Shown: positions 40,737-49,524 of the stretch, piece by piece
How the letters are laid out: each line of letters begins with the position of its first letter
Numbering within the stretch: the first letter of the stretch is position 1
Assembly: GCA_035492455.1 (NCBI GenBank)
Contig: DATJJE010000010.1
Span: 1-64,000 of the forward strand
Reading direction: 5' to 3'
From: Gp6-AA40 sp035492455
GTDB taxonomy: Bacteria; Acidobacteriota; Vicinamibacteria; Vicinamibacterales; UBA2999
DNA: 64,000 nt
Notes under the pieces: generated by a model
Databases searched by the model: none
What the model saw: only the letters and a program-made list of their open reading frames with translations
Told to the model about the DNA's origin: nothing
Position numbers and translations under genes: made by a program

Positions 40737-41690
40737 ATGCGCACACATCGACTGCTTGTCATTTTCGCCGCGGCCGCACTAACGACAGCCTGCACTGGCG
40801 TTACTGCGGCGCAGGAATCCGCGGCCACTCGATTCCATGCAGCCGTTCCGAAGATGAACGGCCAGGTCGCCACCTGCGCCGGGACGCATGACAAGTCGTT
40901 CGCGCTCGACGTGCGCGAGGTGCAGATCGACCTCGGCATGGGCACGCGGTTCGACGCATGGACCTACAACGGGCAGCTACCCGGCCCCGTGCTCGAAGCG
41001 TGTGAAGGCGATACCGTCACCATCACGGTTGCCAATCACGCGAGCACGTCGCACGGGCTCGATTCACATGCCTTCCGCGCCGACACGATGCACTTCGGCC
41101 CGGTCGGCCCCGCCATGACGATGAAGATCACGAAGAGGGTGGAAACGCCGGGCGTGTTCATGTACCACTGCGCGGCGGGCCCGGTGACGGACCTGCACAT
41201 CAAGAGCGGCCTGTCGGGCGCGATGATCGTCTATCCGCGCGCCAAGCTGCTCCGTCGCGCGCGCGAGCTGGTCGTCGTCGAGAGCGCCGTGTTCGGCGAG
41301 CGCGACAGGTCCGGCGTCATCCCCGGCACGGATCCGTCGCGAGCGATGAAGAACGATCCCACGTTGATGATGTTCAACGGACGACTGACCCATGAACCGT
41401 TGCGTGTGGACGTGGGCGATCTTGTCCGCGCGTACGTCGTCAACGTGGGTCCGGGCACATCCGCGGTGCACGTCATGGGCACGATCCTCGACACTGTCTA
41501 CGACGGTGCGTCAGTCATGCACGACGTGCAGACGTACGCCGTCCCGGCGGGCAGCGGCGCGATCGTGGAGTTTAGAATTCCCGAAGAAGGGATGTACGGC
41601 CTGGTCGATCACGATCGACTGGCGTACTTGCAGTACGGGATGGTCATCCCGTTCGAAACCGCCTCGCATGAATCAGTCGACACGCACTAG
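40737..41690 (+). CDS. NirK-like two-cupredoxin-domain multicopper protein
   Basis: 317 residues from the ATG at 40737: signal region (to about AAQ) and two cupredoxin domains. Domain 1: YNGQLPGPVLEACEGD, then SHGLDSH (type 1 His, Asp, type 2 His) and FMYHCAAGPVTDLHIKSGL. Domain 2: SAVHVMGTILDTVYDG and YGLVDHDRLAYLQYG. The His-Cys-His ligands are all present, but the axial Met of nitrite reductases is replaced by Leu (LHIKSGL versus WHVxSGM). This would raise the copper potential, as in some laccases. It could be a nitrite reductase or another copper oxidase. The end overlaps the convergent hydrolase gene by 4 nt. Confidence 0.8.
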   Translation: MRTHRLLVIFAAAALTTACTGVTAAQESAATRFHAAVPKMNGQVATCAGTHDKSFALDVREVQIDLGMGTRFDAWTYNGQLPGPVLEACEGDTVTITVANHASTSHGLDSHAFRADTMHFGPVGPAMTMKITKRVETPGVFMYHCAAGPVTDLHIKSGLSGAMIVYPRAKLLRRARELVVVESAVFGERDRSGVIPGTDPSRAMKNDPTLMMFNGRLTHEPLRVDVGDLVRAYVVNVGPGTSAVHVMGTILDTVYDGASVMHDVQTYAVPAGSGAIVEFRIPEEGMYGLVDHDRLAYLQYGMVIPFETASHESVDTH

Positions 41691-42763
41691 GCGGTCGACT
41701 GATTGTTCTGCAGCGAATCGCGCCGCTTCGGCATCGACAGAAACCCGCGCATCACATGCCACAGCTGATCGCGATTGATGCCGAGCACAACGCTGTGTGC
41801 CATGCCGGGCAGGACGATCAACTCGCGATCCCTATTCGGCAGCTTGCGGAAGAAGGCGACGAGATCCTCTTCGGTCGCGATGCCGTCGTACTCGCCGCGC
41901 ACGAGCATCACGGGCGCGTGCACCTTCAACGGATCGACGACCGGCAGGTTCGCACTCATGTCCAGATAGGTGCCGGTCGGAACGCTGTCGCCAAACGGCA
42001 GTTCCGCATCAGCGAGGGCCTCCCCGACCGCGACATCGGAGGTGCCAACCTTGTCGCGCGTGAAGATGCTGCGAATCATGTCGCGATCGCGCGGACGCCG
42101 ATTGTGCGTCTTGTAGAATTCGAGCTGCTTGGCGCGATCGCTGAGCGTCGGCGATCCTTCGCCCGTATAGGTGAAAGCCGCCAGCACCAGGCGGTCCACT
42201 CGATCCGGATACGCCATCGCAAACGCGCCGACGCGCAGTCCACCTGACGATTCGCCGAAGAAATGGAAGCGGTGCTGACCCGTCTCCTTGATGACGAGAT
42301 CCGTCGCGGCCTCGAGGTCCTTCACGCCTTCAGCAATATCCGAGTTGCGCTCGGTGCGCGTTGATCTCCCATATCCCTCGAAGTCCATCGTCCAGACGTC
42401 AAAGCCATAGCCGGCGAACACGTTCATCAGCGAGTACTCGCCGCGCCCAGGAACCGTGAGATCAAATGTCGGCCGTCCAGAGATCGATGAGCCGTGCACG
42501 AGAACGAGCACCGGCATCGGCTTCTCGCCTGCCTTCGGCGCAGTCTGGCGCTTGCGGAACATGTAGAGCTTCACGTCGCCCTTCTGCGCCCAGTACTCCT
42601 GCGACCAGAACTTCTGAGGCGGACCTGAAGGCCCGCTGCTACTACGTCCTTGTGCTGACGCTGATCGGGCGATGAGTGTGGCGAGGCTGCCCATGCCGAG
42701 TCGTGTCAGAAAGGAACGTCGCTGAAGCCCGATACCTGACGCCCGAAACCTATTTCTTGCCAT
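41687..42763 (-). CDS. Tat-exported alpha/beta hydrolase
   Basis: 358 residues from the ATG at 42763. A twin-arginine signal (QRRSFLTRLGMGSLATL) indicates export after folding. Alpha/beta hydrolase motifs: LVHGSS, nucleophile FFGESSGG, acid in VRGEYDG and a late MAHSV for His. Substrate unknown; it may act on esters or peptides in the periplasm. The start lies inside the 3' end of the upstream PTP-like gene (14-nt overlap). Confidence 0.8.
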   Translation of the reverse strand: MARNRFRASGIGLQRRSFLTRLGMGSLATLIARSASAQGRSSSGPSGPPQKFWSQEYWAQKGDVKLYMFRKRQTAPKAGEKPMPVLVLVHGSSISGRPTFDLTVPGRGEYSLMNVFAGYGFDVWTMDFEGYGRSTRTERNSDIAEGVKDLEAATDLVIKETGQHRFHFFGESSGGLRVGAFAMAYPDRVDRLVLAAFTYTGEGSPTLSDRAKQLEFYKTHNRRPRDRDMIRSIFTRDKVGTSDVAVGEALADAELPFGDSVPTGTYLDMSANLPVVDPLKVHAPVMLVRGEYDGIATEEDLVAFFRKLPNRDRELIVLPGMAHSVVLGINRDQLWHVMRGFLSMPKRRDSLQNNQSTA

Positions 42764-43268
42764 GAGTGTGAATGTAGTTGAGCGCAAAAGGACGGAACCG
42801 ATCGTTTAGTCCCAGCGCGTTGGCTTCGGTCAGCGCGCGCTGCTCGTCCCAACCATCGGCGAGCACACGCTTCACCATCCAGAGCGATGCCGCCCGACCG
42901 CCGGCGGCGCAGTGCACATACGCGGGCTGATTCGCCGGCGCGGTAACGGCAGCAATGAAATTGTCGATCAGATGCGCGTCCGGGTTCTGCGGATCGAACG
43001 GCAGATGCACGTAGCGCATGCCCGCTGCTTTGACCGCCTCCCCTTCCTCCTCCACCTGCGCGCCCTGTTCGCTGGCGAGGCGAAGGTTAATCACCGACTT
43101 GAAGCCCATTTTCGCAACTTCGCGAATCGCTTCGGGCCTCGTCGCGCCGCCACAGGCGATGGTTGTCTCTACCTGCGCGAACGTCGAGATGCCGGGAATC
43201 TCCTTCTTGGTGACCTGTTGCGCGAACACCACGGACGACATCAGCAGCATCAGAACAGTCGTTTTCAT
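42750..43268 (-). CDS. Exported PTP/DUF442-like protein
   Basis: 172 residues from the inner ATG (43268): signal peptide ending VFAQ, then a protein-tyrosine-phosphatase-like fold (GFKSVINLRLASEQG, RYVHLPFDPQNPD) with the active-site block YVHCAAGGRAASLW (Cys followed after four residues by Arg). Family members bind or hydrolyse phosphoesters or act as sulfur-handling enzymes. A 15-nt tandem duplication carries the start codon twice (43258-43287), giving MKTTHMKTT; I use the inner copy, but 43283 is equally possible. Confidence 0.7.
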   Translation of the reverse strand: MKTTVLMLLMSSVVFAQQVTKKEIPGISTFAQVETTIACGGATRPEAIREVAKMGFKSVINLRLASEQGAQVEEEGEAVKAAGMRYVHLPFDPQNPDAHLIDNFIAAVTAPANQPAYVHCAAGGRAASLWMVKRVLADGWDEQRALTEANALGLNDRFRPFALNYIHTHGKK

Positions 43269-43287
43269 GTGCGTCGTTTTCATGTGC
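43258..43287. repeat. 15-nt tandem duplication over the start codon of the PTP-like gene
   Basis: GTCGTTTTCATGTGC occurs twice without a gap; each copy contains the complement of an ATG in the same frame, so the gene has two possible starts 15 nt apart. Confidence 0.8.
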
Positions 43288-43339
43288 GGCGTACGGGCGC
43301 GTGAAGGGGTGGGGTCTTCAGACCCGCCCACGCCCATCC

Positions 43340-44164
43340 TCAGTGTGTCAGAGCATACAGGAGGACGTCGATGCCCACTGAATAAGCATCGGGCGAGAAA
43401 TGCACGAAGTATTCGTGCTCCTCACCTTCGCGCTCCCAGCCGTCCGGAATGTCGTCGTTGTGCACCATGACGACCATGACTCGCCCCTTTTCATCGACGA
43501 TCGCTCGCGCGCTCTGCGTTCCCGGCTGCACGCCGCGCTCGGTCGTGCCGCCGCCGGTACGACGCCACGACTGAATCGAAGACATCTGCGGCAGGTGCGA
43601 CAGTTCGAACTGCGTGTGCCAGATCGGATGATCCATGGGCAGATCGATGATCGGGTACTTGTCATGCGGCAACGCGCGGCCAATCTGGTCGTCGAACTGC
43701 TCCTTCGCCAGCGGGCCCCAGTAATCGGAAACAAACGCGAAGCCGCCCTTGAGGAAGTACTCGCGCAGTTGCTTCACCTCTTGATCGGTGAAGATCGCGG
43801 TGCCCGCATCCTCGAGCAGGATGAACGGACACTGGAACAGCGCCTGGTCGGTGATGCGGACGACGACGTATTCAGGATCGTGGTGATCTGGCTGCTTGGT
43901 GACGCGCGTGCGCGTCAGCTCGGCTAGCCGAACACTGAAGTTGATGTCGGCACCGGGATAATCGGTGTCCCAGCCGCGCTTTTCACGACGGTTGCTCGTG
44001 AACTGCAGCCGGCACATGTTGAACGCGCCCTTGAAGCTGTTGGCAGTGGGATACCGCGGTGGTGTGTAGCCGTAATAGCCGCTGAAGATCTGCTGCGCGT
44101 ACCCCACCGCCGCGCACATGGCGACGAACGCCACGACGACGGCAATGGTCGACCTGCGCCGCAT
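43340..44164 (-). CDS. DUF4159 exported protein
   Basis: 274 residues: signal helix (about 7-24), GYYGYTPPRYPTANSF, then FNMCRLQFTSNRREKRGWDTDYPGADINFSVRLAEL, DPEYVVVRITDQALFQCPFILLEDAG, YFLKGGFAFVSDYWG and GIDVLLYALTH. This is the DUF4159 pattern, related to glutamine-amidotransferase-like folds (ThuA-like) in the envelope. Function unknown. Two nt upstream of the nearest possible start in the PTP-like frame, same strand. Confidence 0.8.
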   Translation of the reverse strand: MRRRSTIAVVVAFVAMCAAVGYAQQIFSGYYGYTPPRYPTANSFKGAFNMCRLQFTSNRREKRGWDTDYPGADINFSVRLAELTRTRVTKQPDHHDPEYVVVRITDQALFQCPFILLEDAGTAIFTDQEVKQLREYFLKGGFAFVSDYWGPLAKEQFDDQIGRALPHDKYPIIDLPMDHPIWHTQFELSHLPQMSSIQSWRRTGGGTTERGVQPGTQSARAIVDEKGRVMVVMVHNDDIPDGWEREGEEHEYFVHFSPDAYSVGIDVLLYALTH

Positions 44165-44244
44165 AACGTTCCCTATAGTAGTTCCAGATTTCCTTGACTG
44201 CCAGACTCACGGGGAGCACACTCCCGGGCAACAGGAGGCTCGCT

Positions 44245-46410
44245 ATGAAGACGACGCGCCTGATCGTCTTGCTCTGCTGTGTACTGGGGCTTTCGATGTC
44301 CCTGACCTCGCTCCGCGCGCAACAAGCCGGCGGATCCGTGGCAATCGATAACGACGACATCGGCGGCGTCGTCACCGGCGCCCGCGGACCCGAAGCGGGT
44401 GTCTGGGTCATCGCCGAAACCCGCGAAACGCCTACCCGGCTGATCAAGATCGTCGTCACCAACGATCAGGGACGCTACGTCATTCCCGACCTGCCGAAAG
44501 CGACCTACGACGTGTGGGTGCGCGGCTACGGTCTGGTGGACTCCGCCAAAGTAAAAGCCACTCCTGGCAAAACGATGAACCTGACGGCGGTGACCGCGCC
44601 GAATCCTGCTGCTGCCGCGCAGTACTACCCTGCGCAGTATTGGTGGTCGCTGATGCAACTGCCCCCGAAGAGCGACTTCCCCGGCAAGGGCACCGGACCA
44701 GGTGGCAACGGTATCTCGCCGAGCATCAAAAGTCAGGGTGAGTGGGTCCGTAACATCGTTGCGACCGACGCGTGCACGGCATGCCATCAGATCGGCGGCA
44801 AGGCGACGCGCGAGGTCCCGAAAGCACTGGGCACGTTCGAAGATTCAATCGCCGCGTGGGATCGCCGTATCCAGTCCGGGCAGGCTGGCGGCGCGATGAG
44901 CGCGCGATTCACGCAGGTCGGACGTCAGCGGGCGCTGCAGATGTATGCGGACTGGACCGATCGCGTCGCGCGCGGGGAGCTGCCGGCATCCGCACCGCAG
45001 CGGCCGACGGGGCGCGAGCGCAACATCGTCATCACGATGTGGGACTACGGGACGCCGACGACGTATCTCCACGACGAAATCTCGAGCGACAAGCGCAATC
45101 CGACGGTCAACGCCAACGGTCCGATCTATGGCGCAACCGAGGAGAGCACGCAGTTCCTGCCGGTCGTGAACCCGGCGCAGAACTCCGCTACGCAGGTTGC
45201 GCTCGTGGTACGTGATCCGAAAACGCCGAGTGCCGCCGATCAACCGCCCGCCGCGCCGTCCGCGTACTGGGGCGACGAGGCGATCTGGAACAGCCAGTCG
45301 GTCTCACACAGCTTCGCCATGGACAAGGAAGCGCGCGTCTGGGTCGCGGCGCGGATCCGTCCGTCCGAAACGGCCGCGTGGTGCCGCGAGGGCTCGAGCC
45401 ACCCGTCGGCGAAGCTGGTCCCGATTGCGCAGAGCAACCGCGAAATGCAGATGTGGGATCCGAAGACGAAGAAGATGACGACCATCGACACATGCTTCGG
45501 GACGCATCATCTGAACTTCGACGACAAAGACGTGCTCTGGTTTACAGGCAGCGGCCCGGTGATCGCGTGGTTCGACACGAAGATCTACAACCAGACGCAC
45601 GACGAGGCGAAGGCGCAGGGCTGGGCGCCGTTCGTGCTCGACACCAACGGCAACGGCAAGCGCGACGCGTATGTCGGCATCAACGACCCGATCGATCCGA
45701 CCAAGGACAAGCGCATCCAGGGCGGCTTCTACGGCGTCGCGCCCGCGCCGGACGGCTCGGTGTGGGGATCGGTGCTCGGTATGCCCGGCGCCCTGGTTCG
45801 TGTCGTTCCGGGTCCAGACCCGACCAACACGGCGCTCTCGGAGATCTACGAGATTCCGTGGAACAACCCGAAGGCCTCGGCGCAGGGCTTCGCACCGCGC
45901 GGCATGGACGTCGATTCCAAGGGTGTCGTCTGGACGACGCTCTCGAGTGGACAGCTGGCAAGCTTCGATCGCCGCAAGTGCACGGGGCCGCTCAACGGAC
46001 CCACCGCCACCGGCCAGCATTGCCCCGAAGGTTGGACGCTCTACGCCTACCCCGGTCCAAACTTCAAGGGCGCGGTTGACGTCGCCAGCGCGGACTCGGC
46101 GTACTACAACTTCGTTGACCGCTTCGACATGCTCGGCCTCGGCAAGGACATTCCGCTGGCGACGGGCAATGAGTCTGAAGCGCTGAACGCGCTGGTCGAC
46201 GGGAAGTTCCTGACGTTCCGCATCCCCTACCCGATGGGGTACTACGGCAAGGGCTTCGACGGCCGCATCGACGATGCGAATGCGGGCTGGAAAGGAAAGG
46301 CGGTCTACAGCACGTTTGCGACGCGTGCGCCGTTCCACATGGAAGGCGGCAAGGGTCAGGTCGCGAAGATCATCAAGTTCCAGGTAAGGCCCGACGTCCT
46401 GTCGAAGTAG
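44245..46410 (+). CDS. Exported CarboxypepD-like, heme-motif, beta-propeller protein
   Basis: 721 residues. Signal peptide (about 1-30), a carboxypeptidase-regulatory-like domain (GGVVTGARGPEAGVWVIAETRETPTRLIKIVVTNDQGRYVIPDLPKATYDVWVRGYGL), a cytochrome-like segment with CTACHQIGG, then a long part with beta-propeller-like repeats (KEARVWVAARI, HHLNFDDKDVLWFTGSGPVIAWFD, GVVWTTLSSGQLASFDRRKCTG) reminiscent of virginiamycin B lyase-like proteins. It may be a periplasmic oxidoreductase; the mixture of heme motif and propeller recalls quinoprotein-type enzymes. AGGAGG precedes the ATG. Confidence 0.75.
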   Translation: MKTTRLIVLLCCVLGLSMSLTSLRAQQAGGSVAIDNDDIGGVVTGARGPEAGVWVIAETRETPTRLIKIVVTNDQGRYVIPDLPKATYDVWVRGYGLVDSAKVKATPGKTMNLTAVTAPNPAAAAQYYPAQYWWSLMQLPPKSDFPGKGTGPGGNGISPSIKSQGEWVRNIVATDACTACHQIGGKATREVPKALGTFEDSIAAWDRRIQSGQAGGAMSARFTQVGRQRALQMYADWTDRVARGELPASAPQRPTGRERNIVITMWDYGTPTTYLHDEISSDKRNPTVNANGPIYGATEESTQFLPVVNPAQNSATQVALVVRDPKTPSAADQPPAAPSAYWGDEAIWNSQSVSHSFAMDKEARVWVAARIRPSETAAWCREGSSHPSAKLVPIAQSNREMQMWDPKTKKMTTIDTCFGTHHLNFDDKDVLWFTGSGPVIAWFDTKIYNQTHDEAKAQGWAPFVLDTNGNGKRDAYVGINDPIDPTKDKRIQGGFYGVAPAPDGSVWGSVLGMPGALVRVVPGPDPTNTALSEIYEIPWNNPKASAQGFAPRGMDVDSKGVVWTTLSSGQLASFDRRKCTGPLNGPTATGQHCPEGWTLYAYPGPNFKGAVDVASADSAYYNFVDRFDMLGLGKDIPLATGNESEALNALVDGKFLTFRIPYPMGYYGKGFDGRIDDANAGWKGKAVYSTFATRAPFHMEGGKGQVAKIIKFQVRPDVLSK

Positions 46411-46416
46411 TCGGGC

Positions 46417-46500
46417 AAACTCCAAGATCCAAGTTCCAAGATCCAAGATCCAACAGTCATTGGAATTTGGAGCTTGGATCTTGGAGCTTGGAGCTTTCTT
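46417..46500. repeat. Inverted array of 7-bp repeats (CCAAGAT / TTGGAGC)
   Basis: Left arm: successive CCAAGAT, CCAAGTT, CCAAGAT, CCAAGAT, CCAA heptamers; right arm after 6 nt: TTGGAAT, TTGGAGC, TTGGATC, TTGGAGC, TTGGAGC. The arms are near complements, giving an imperfect hairpin of about 37 bp between two convergent genes, a possible bidirectional terminator. Confidence 0.75.
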
Positions 46501-47167
46501 ACCGCCCTCGAATTCCCGGCGGCGGCACGTCAGGTTCGTTATGGTTGATGTTGTTGTAGCGAACCCGCGTCCCGTTCTCGTCCAACCAGCTGAGTGACTG
46601 CTGAAAGATCGTCGGCGGCGGATAGTTCTTCGGGACGCGTGCCTCGAGGATCACCAGGTGATTGGCGTGCATGTAGATGGACGCGAAGATGCGCGACTGA
46701 TCCTTGTTATCCGTCAGCTGCAGCTCCTGCCCCGCCACGAGGTCCGCGAAGTTCGCCATCACGTTGACAACCTTCACGTCACGCTGCAGAAACTTGTTCG
46801 ACGCATAGAGCACGGCGCCGCGCACGTCATTCTTCCAGTAACCCAATCCCCAGTCGTGAATGCCCTGGCATGTTTCCGTTCCCGGCGCGCACGACATCGA
46901 TCGCTCTGACAGCAGCCGCTGAATCGGGTTGTAGTCGACGACGGTGATCGAGAACTTTCCGGGACCGGACGCGCCGGTGTAGACGCGCGCCGGCAGAATC
47001 GCGCCGAACTGCGATGTCCACGTCGTCTCCGTAACGGTAGGGGTGCCCGGGAAGTTGACGCTGAACCGCTCTTCCTTGCTGAAGAACTCGTCCCAGTCCT
47101 GCGCGACCGCGTTCGATGCGAGCGCCAGCATCAGTGCCGGAACAAAGACCGTGGTCAGCCGCATCAT
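46499..47167 (-). CDS. Exported protein of unknown function
   Basis: 222 residues from the ATG at 47167 (a second ATG follows directly). Signal peptide ends NAVAQ; the mature part begins DWDEFFSKEERFSVNFPGTPTVTETTWTSQFG, a pattern (ERFSVNFPG.P) seen in many secreted proteins, then GKFSITVVDY, YWKNDVRGAVLYASNKFLQRDVKV and RIFASIYMHANHLVILEARVP. Two Cys in SCAPGTETCQG may form a disulfide. The start overlaps the stop of the next upstream gene. Confidence 0.65.
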   Translation of the reverse strand: MMRLTTVFVPALMLALASNAVAQDWDEFFSKEERFSVNFPGTPTVTETTWTSQFGAILPARVYTGASGPGKFSITVVDYNPIQRLLSERSMSCAPGTETCQGIHDWGLGYWKNDVRGAVLYASNKFLQRDVKVVNVMANFADLVAGQELQLTDNKDQSRIFASIYMHANHLVILEARVPKNYPPPTIFQQSLSWLDENGTRVRYNNINHNEPDVPPPGIRGR

Positions 47168-47805
47168 GGCACCCTCAATTTCAACGTGTTGCTGTCGATC
47201 TTCTGCGTGTCGCTGGCGCGCAGCTCGAGGTCGCACGCCGCGGCGGCTGGTCGCGGAATCGACGCGCGCACGCCGTTGCCCATCCGCTTCCCTCTCACTA
47301 CGCCGACCGTCGGCTCCCCTCCGCACGCAACAGTAAACCAGACATACGGCTCATCGCCGAGATCGTTGCTGTCGTCAGTTGCCGAGAACTGCACGTCAAT
47401 CGACTGCGCCGCCGCCTGCGCAAGGGTGAGGGTCGAGATGCGCGGCACATGGTTGGGGATGACGAGCGGTGCGGCTGTCGAACGGGCCGCGGGGGTCAAC
47501 AGGACAAGGGTCCGCGGACCCGGCGCCGCGTCGGCGGCGACATCGACCGTCACGTCCCACCATGCCACGTTTTGAGACAGTTCGGCCTTCTTGAAATTGG
47601 ACACGCCCGTCACGCGGACGCCAGCCGAGGGCGTCACCTCGGCGCCGGTGAACGTTTCGCGACTCGGAATGGCGATGTGGATGGTACTGCTCTGGCCGCG
47701 AACCAGTTGATTTGGAAAGGCTATCTCGATGGCAGGCGTCTGCTGCGCGAGGCAGACGGGAACCACGCCCGTGAAGCACGCCAGGAAAGCCACCACCACC
47801 TTCAC
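47164..47805 (-). CDS. Exported protein of unknown function, beta-sandwich-like
   Basis: 213 residues: signal peptide ending CLAQ, then Ig-like segments (AIEIAFPNQLVRGQSSTIHIAIPSRETFTGAEVTPSAGVRVTGVS, VAWWDVTVDVAADAAPGPRTLVLLTP) and a second part with two Cys (VACGGEP, AACDLELRAS). No family named. Shares a 4-nt stop-start overlap with the following gene. Confidence 0.6.
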   Translation of the reverse strand: MKVVVAFLACFTGVVPVCLAQQTPAIEIAFPNQLVRGQSSTIHIAIPSRETFTGAEVTPSAGVRVTGVSNFKKAELSQNVAWWDVTVDVAADAAPGPRTLVLLTPAARSTAAPLVIPNHVPRISTLTLAQAAAQSIDVQFSATDDSNDLGDEPYVWFTVACGGEPTVGVVRGKRMGNGVRASIPRPAAAACDLELRASDTQKIDSNTLKLRVP

Positions 47806-47866
47806 GGCGCGCCGAATCTACCACAAACACCCTGCTGGCCGTGCACGCGGTGCCGATATAAAGGGC

Positions 47867-48106
47867 ATGCAACCCGTGCTGCTCCTGCTGACGCTGGCGT
47901 TCAGCATCGGCCTTGCGCTTGTGATTTCCCGGATTTTCCTCGGGTGCGTCTTCCACCTGATGACGCATCGCACGCTGCCGTTCGTCTTCTACTGGCGCCG
48001 CGTCGCTTTCGTGACCGCCCTGTTCTGGCTCTGGTACCTCACGCCCGCCATCGCGCAGAGCCACGCGGCCACCGCGGTCATCCAGCTGCTGCTCACGAAT
48101 CCCTGA
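47867..48106 (+). CDS. Small membrane protein
   Basis: 79 residues with two or three membrane segments (MQPVLLLLTLAFSIGLALVIS, FVFYWRRVAFVTALFWLWYLTPAIAQ). The ATG at 47867 starts at the first helix and has AAGGG 1-2 nt upstream, which is closer than usual. Divergent from the secreted-protein pair with 61 nt between. Confidence 0.5.
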   Translation: MQPVLLLLTLAFSIGLALVISRIFLGCVFHLMTHRTLPFVFYWRRVAFVTALFWLWYLTPAIAQSHAATAVIQLLLTNP

Positions 48107-48164
48107 CCCCCTCCCCCTAACCGCTGATTTGCGCTAGCCTGTGCACCCGGTACGGGGCACAGCC

Positions 48165-48554
48165 ATGAGCAATACAACTGAACCTCACCTCGCTGCTGAT
48201 CTCGCCGTGAGTCTGCACGAGGATCGTCCTGGAGTCCTCGCGCGCGCCATCACCTGTGTGAGCGCTGCCGGCATCAATATCGACGGCTACTCCGAAATGA
48301 ACGGTGTCGTGCACGTCCTCGCGCCGGATTTGGAAGCCGCCCGCCGCTGTTTGAGCGACGCGGGCTTTCGTATCATCCAGCAACAGCAGGTTGCGATCAT
48401 TCCGGTCGCCGACCAGCCGGGCGCAGCAGCGCGCGTGTTTCAAGCGATTGCGAACGCACACATCAACGTGCGTTACAGCTATCTCGCCACAGGCAATCGA
48501 CTGGTGATCGCGTCGGACAATCCGAGGGCGGTGCTCGACGCGTTATCGGGGTAG
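48165..48554 (+). CDS. Tandem ACT-domain protein
   Basis: 129 residues, two ACT folds: LAVSLHEDRPGVLARAITCVSAAGINIDGYSE (1st) and VAIIPVADQPGAAARVFQAIANAHINVRYSYL (2nd). The RPGVL and QPGAAA turns are typical amino-acid-binding sites. Free-standing ACT pairs often sense amino acids. The 3' end overlaps the convergent secreted-protein gene by 12 nt. Confidence 0.8.
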   Translation: MSNTTEPHLAADLAVSLHEDRPGVLARAITCVSAAGINIDGYSEMNGVVHVLAPDLEAARRCLSDAGFRIIQQQQVAIIPVADQPGAAARVFQAIANAHINVRYSYLATGNRLVIASDNPRAVLDALSG

Positions 48555-49469
48555 CGCTGCCGAGCCTTGGTATTGCTTGTGACCGAAGAGCGTCTCCTGC
48601 AGGTTCTCCTGAATCCCTTCCCAGCAGGCGTTCTCCCAGATCTCCAGCGGCTTGTCGTTGTTGCGTCTCCATCCTGACACCATCGTCCACGGACGCGTGT
48701 AGACGGTCGGATCGGTCACAGTCGCCTCGTAGTGGATGACGTCCTTGTCGATCATCGTGAAGCGCTCGACGACATGGACGCTCTCGCTGAAGAAGTTGCC
48801 CACGGCATCCAGCCACTGACGATCGCGCTGGTTGGTCACGTCGATGACGAGCGTGTTGCCCTCCCAGCGCCCGCGTGAGTCTCCCGAGTACAGGCGGATG
48901 TTGGTTCCCACGTGCGCGCGGCCGTCCGTTGGGATGGCGCGATACGTGTGCGCAAAGTCGTTGATCATGAACACGTTGCCCGGTGTCTGGACCACACGGA
49001 ACGTGCCGGGACCGTACGCCTGCTTCGGCGACACGAGCGGCGTGCAGAGCGCCATCGGATTCACATACGTGGCGAACATCTCGTCGCGCCGAGCGGCAGC
49101 CCACGGTTGATATGGAATCCGGCCGTCAACCGGATCGATGATCGAGCTCTTGCCGCCGGAGGTATCCATAGTCTCCGGATGCTCTTCGATGTTCTCCATG
49201 TTGCGCACGACGATGCGATTCCAGAAGCCGGTGAGGTCCGGTTTGCCGTCCGCGGTGCGCGGCGGCTGGAATGTCTTGATCTTCTCGAGCGCGCACTTGT
49301 GAAATGCGGCCGGCTCTTCCGGACAACCGCCGTACTGCCGGTATGGTTGCATCTGCGTCGGTCCCGATCCGGGCGGCGGCGTGGCGAACGGCGCCCGTTG
49401 ACCTGCCATCACCGGCTGCAGCAGCAGCGCGAAGGCGAGAACGAATCCACAGCGCGCAAGAGAACGCAT
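48543..49469 (-). CDS. Exported protein, paralogue of the genes at 61590 and 62378
   Basis: 308 residues from the ATG at 49469 with a signal peptide ending VMAG. Landmarks: DGKPDLTGFWN, IIDPVDGRIPYQPWA, VFMINDFAHTYRAIPTDGRAH, GRWEGNTLVIDVTNQ, VHVVERFTMIDKDVIHYEATVTDPTVYTRPWT. The same ordered motifs recur in two other proteins here, so this is an expanded family; it is secreted and of unknown function. Confidence 0.7.
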   Translation of the reverse strand: MRSLARCGFVLAFALLLQPVMAGQRAPFATPPPGSGPTQMQPYRQYGGCPEEPAAFHKCALEKIKTFQPPRTADGKPDLTGFWNRIVVRNMENIEEHPETMDTSGGKSSIIDPVDGRIPYQPWAAARRDEMFATYVNPMALCTPLVSPKQAYGPGTFRVVQTPGNVFMINDFAHTYRAIPTDGRAHVGTNIRLYSGDSRGRWEGNTLVIDVTNQRDRQWLDAVGNFFSESVHVVERFTMIDKDVIHYEATVTDPTVYTRPWTMVSGWRRNNDKPLEIWENACWEGIQENLQETLFGHKQYQGSAALPR

Positions 49470-49524
49470 CGTGGCTTGAACTATACTCCCGGTCCACTGA
49501 CGTCCACACATCAAGGGGGCTCAC

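Noticed and set aside
45304..46446. Minus-strand frame of 380 codons inside the heme/propeller gene
   Set aside because: Antisense shadow of a gene with clear domains; sequence is repetitive Arg/His/Asp with no start signal.
46417..46500. Insertion sequence ends
   Set aside because: The inverted arrays enclose only 6 nt and no transposase gene, and show period-7 structure.
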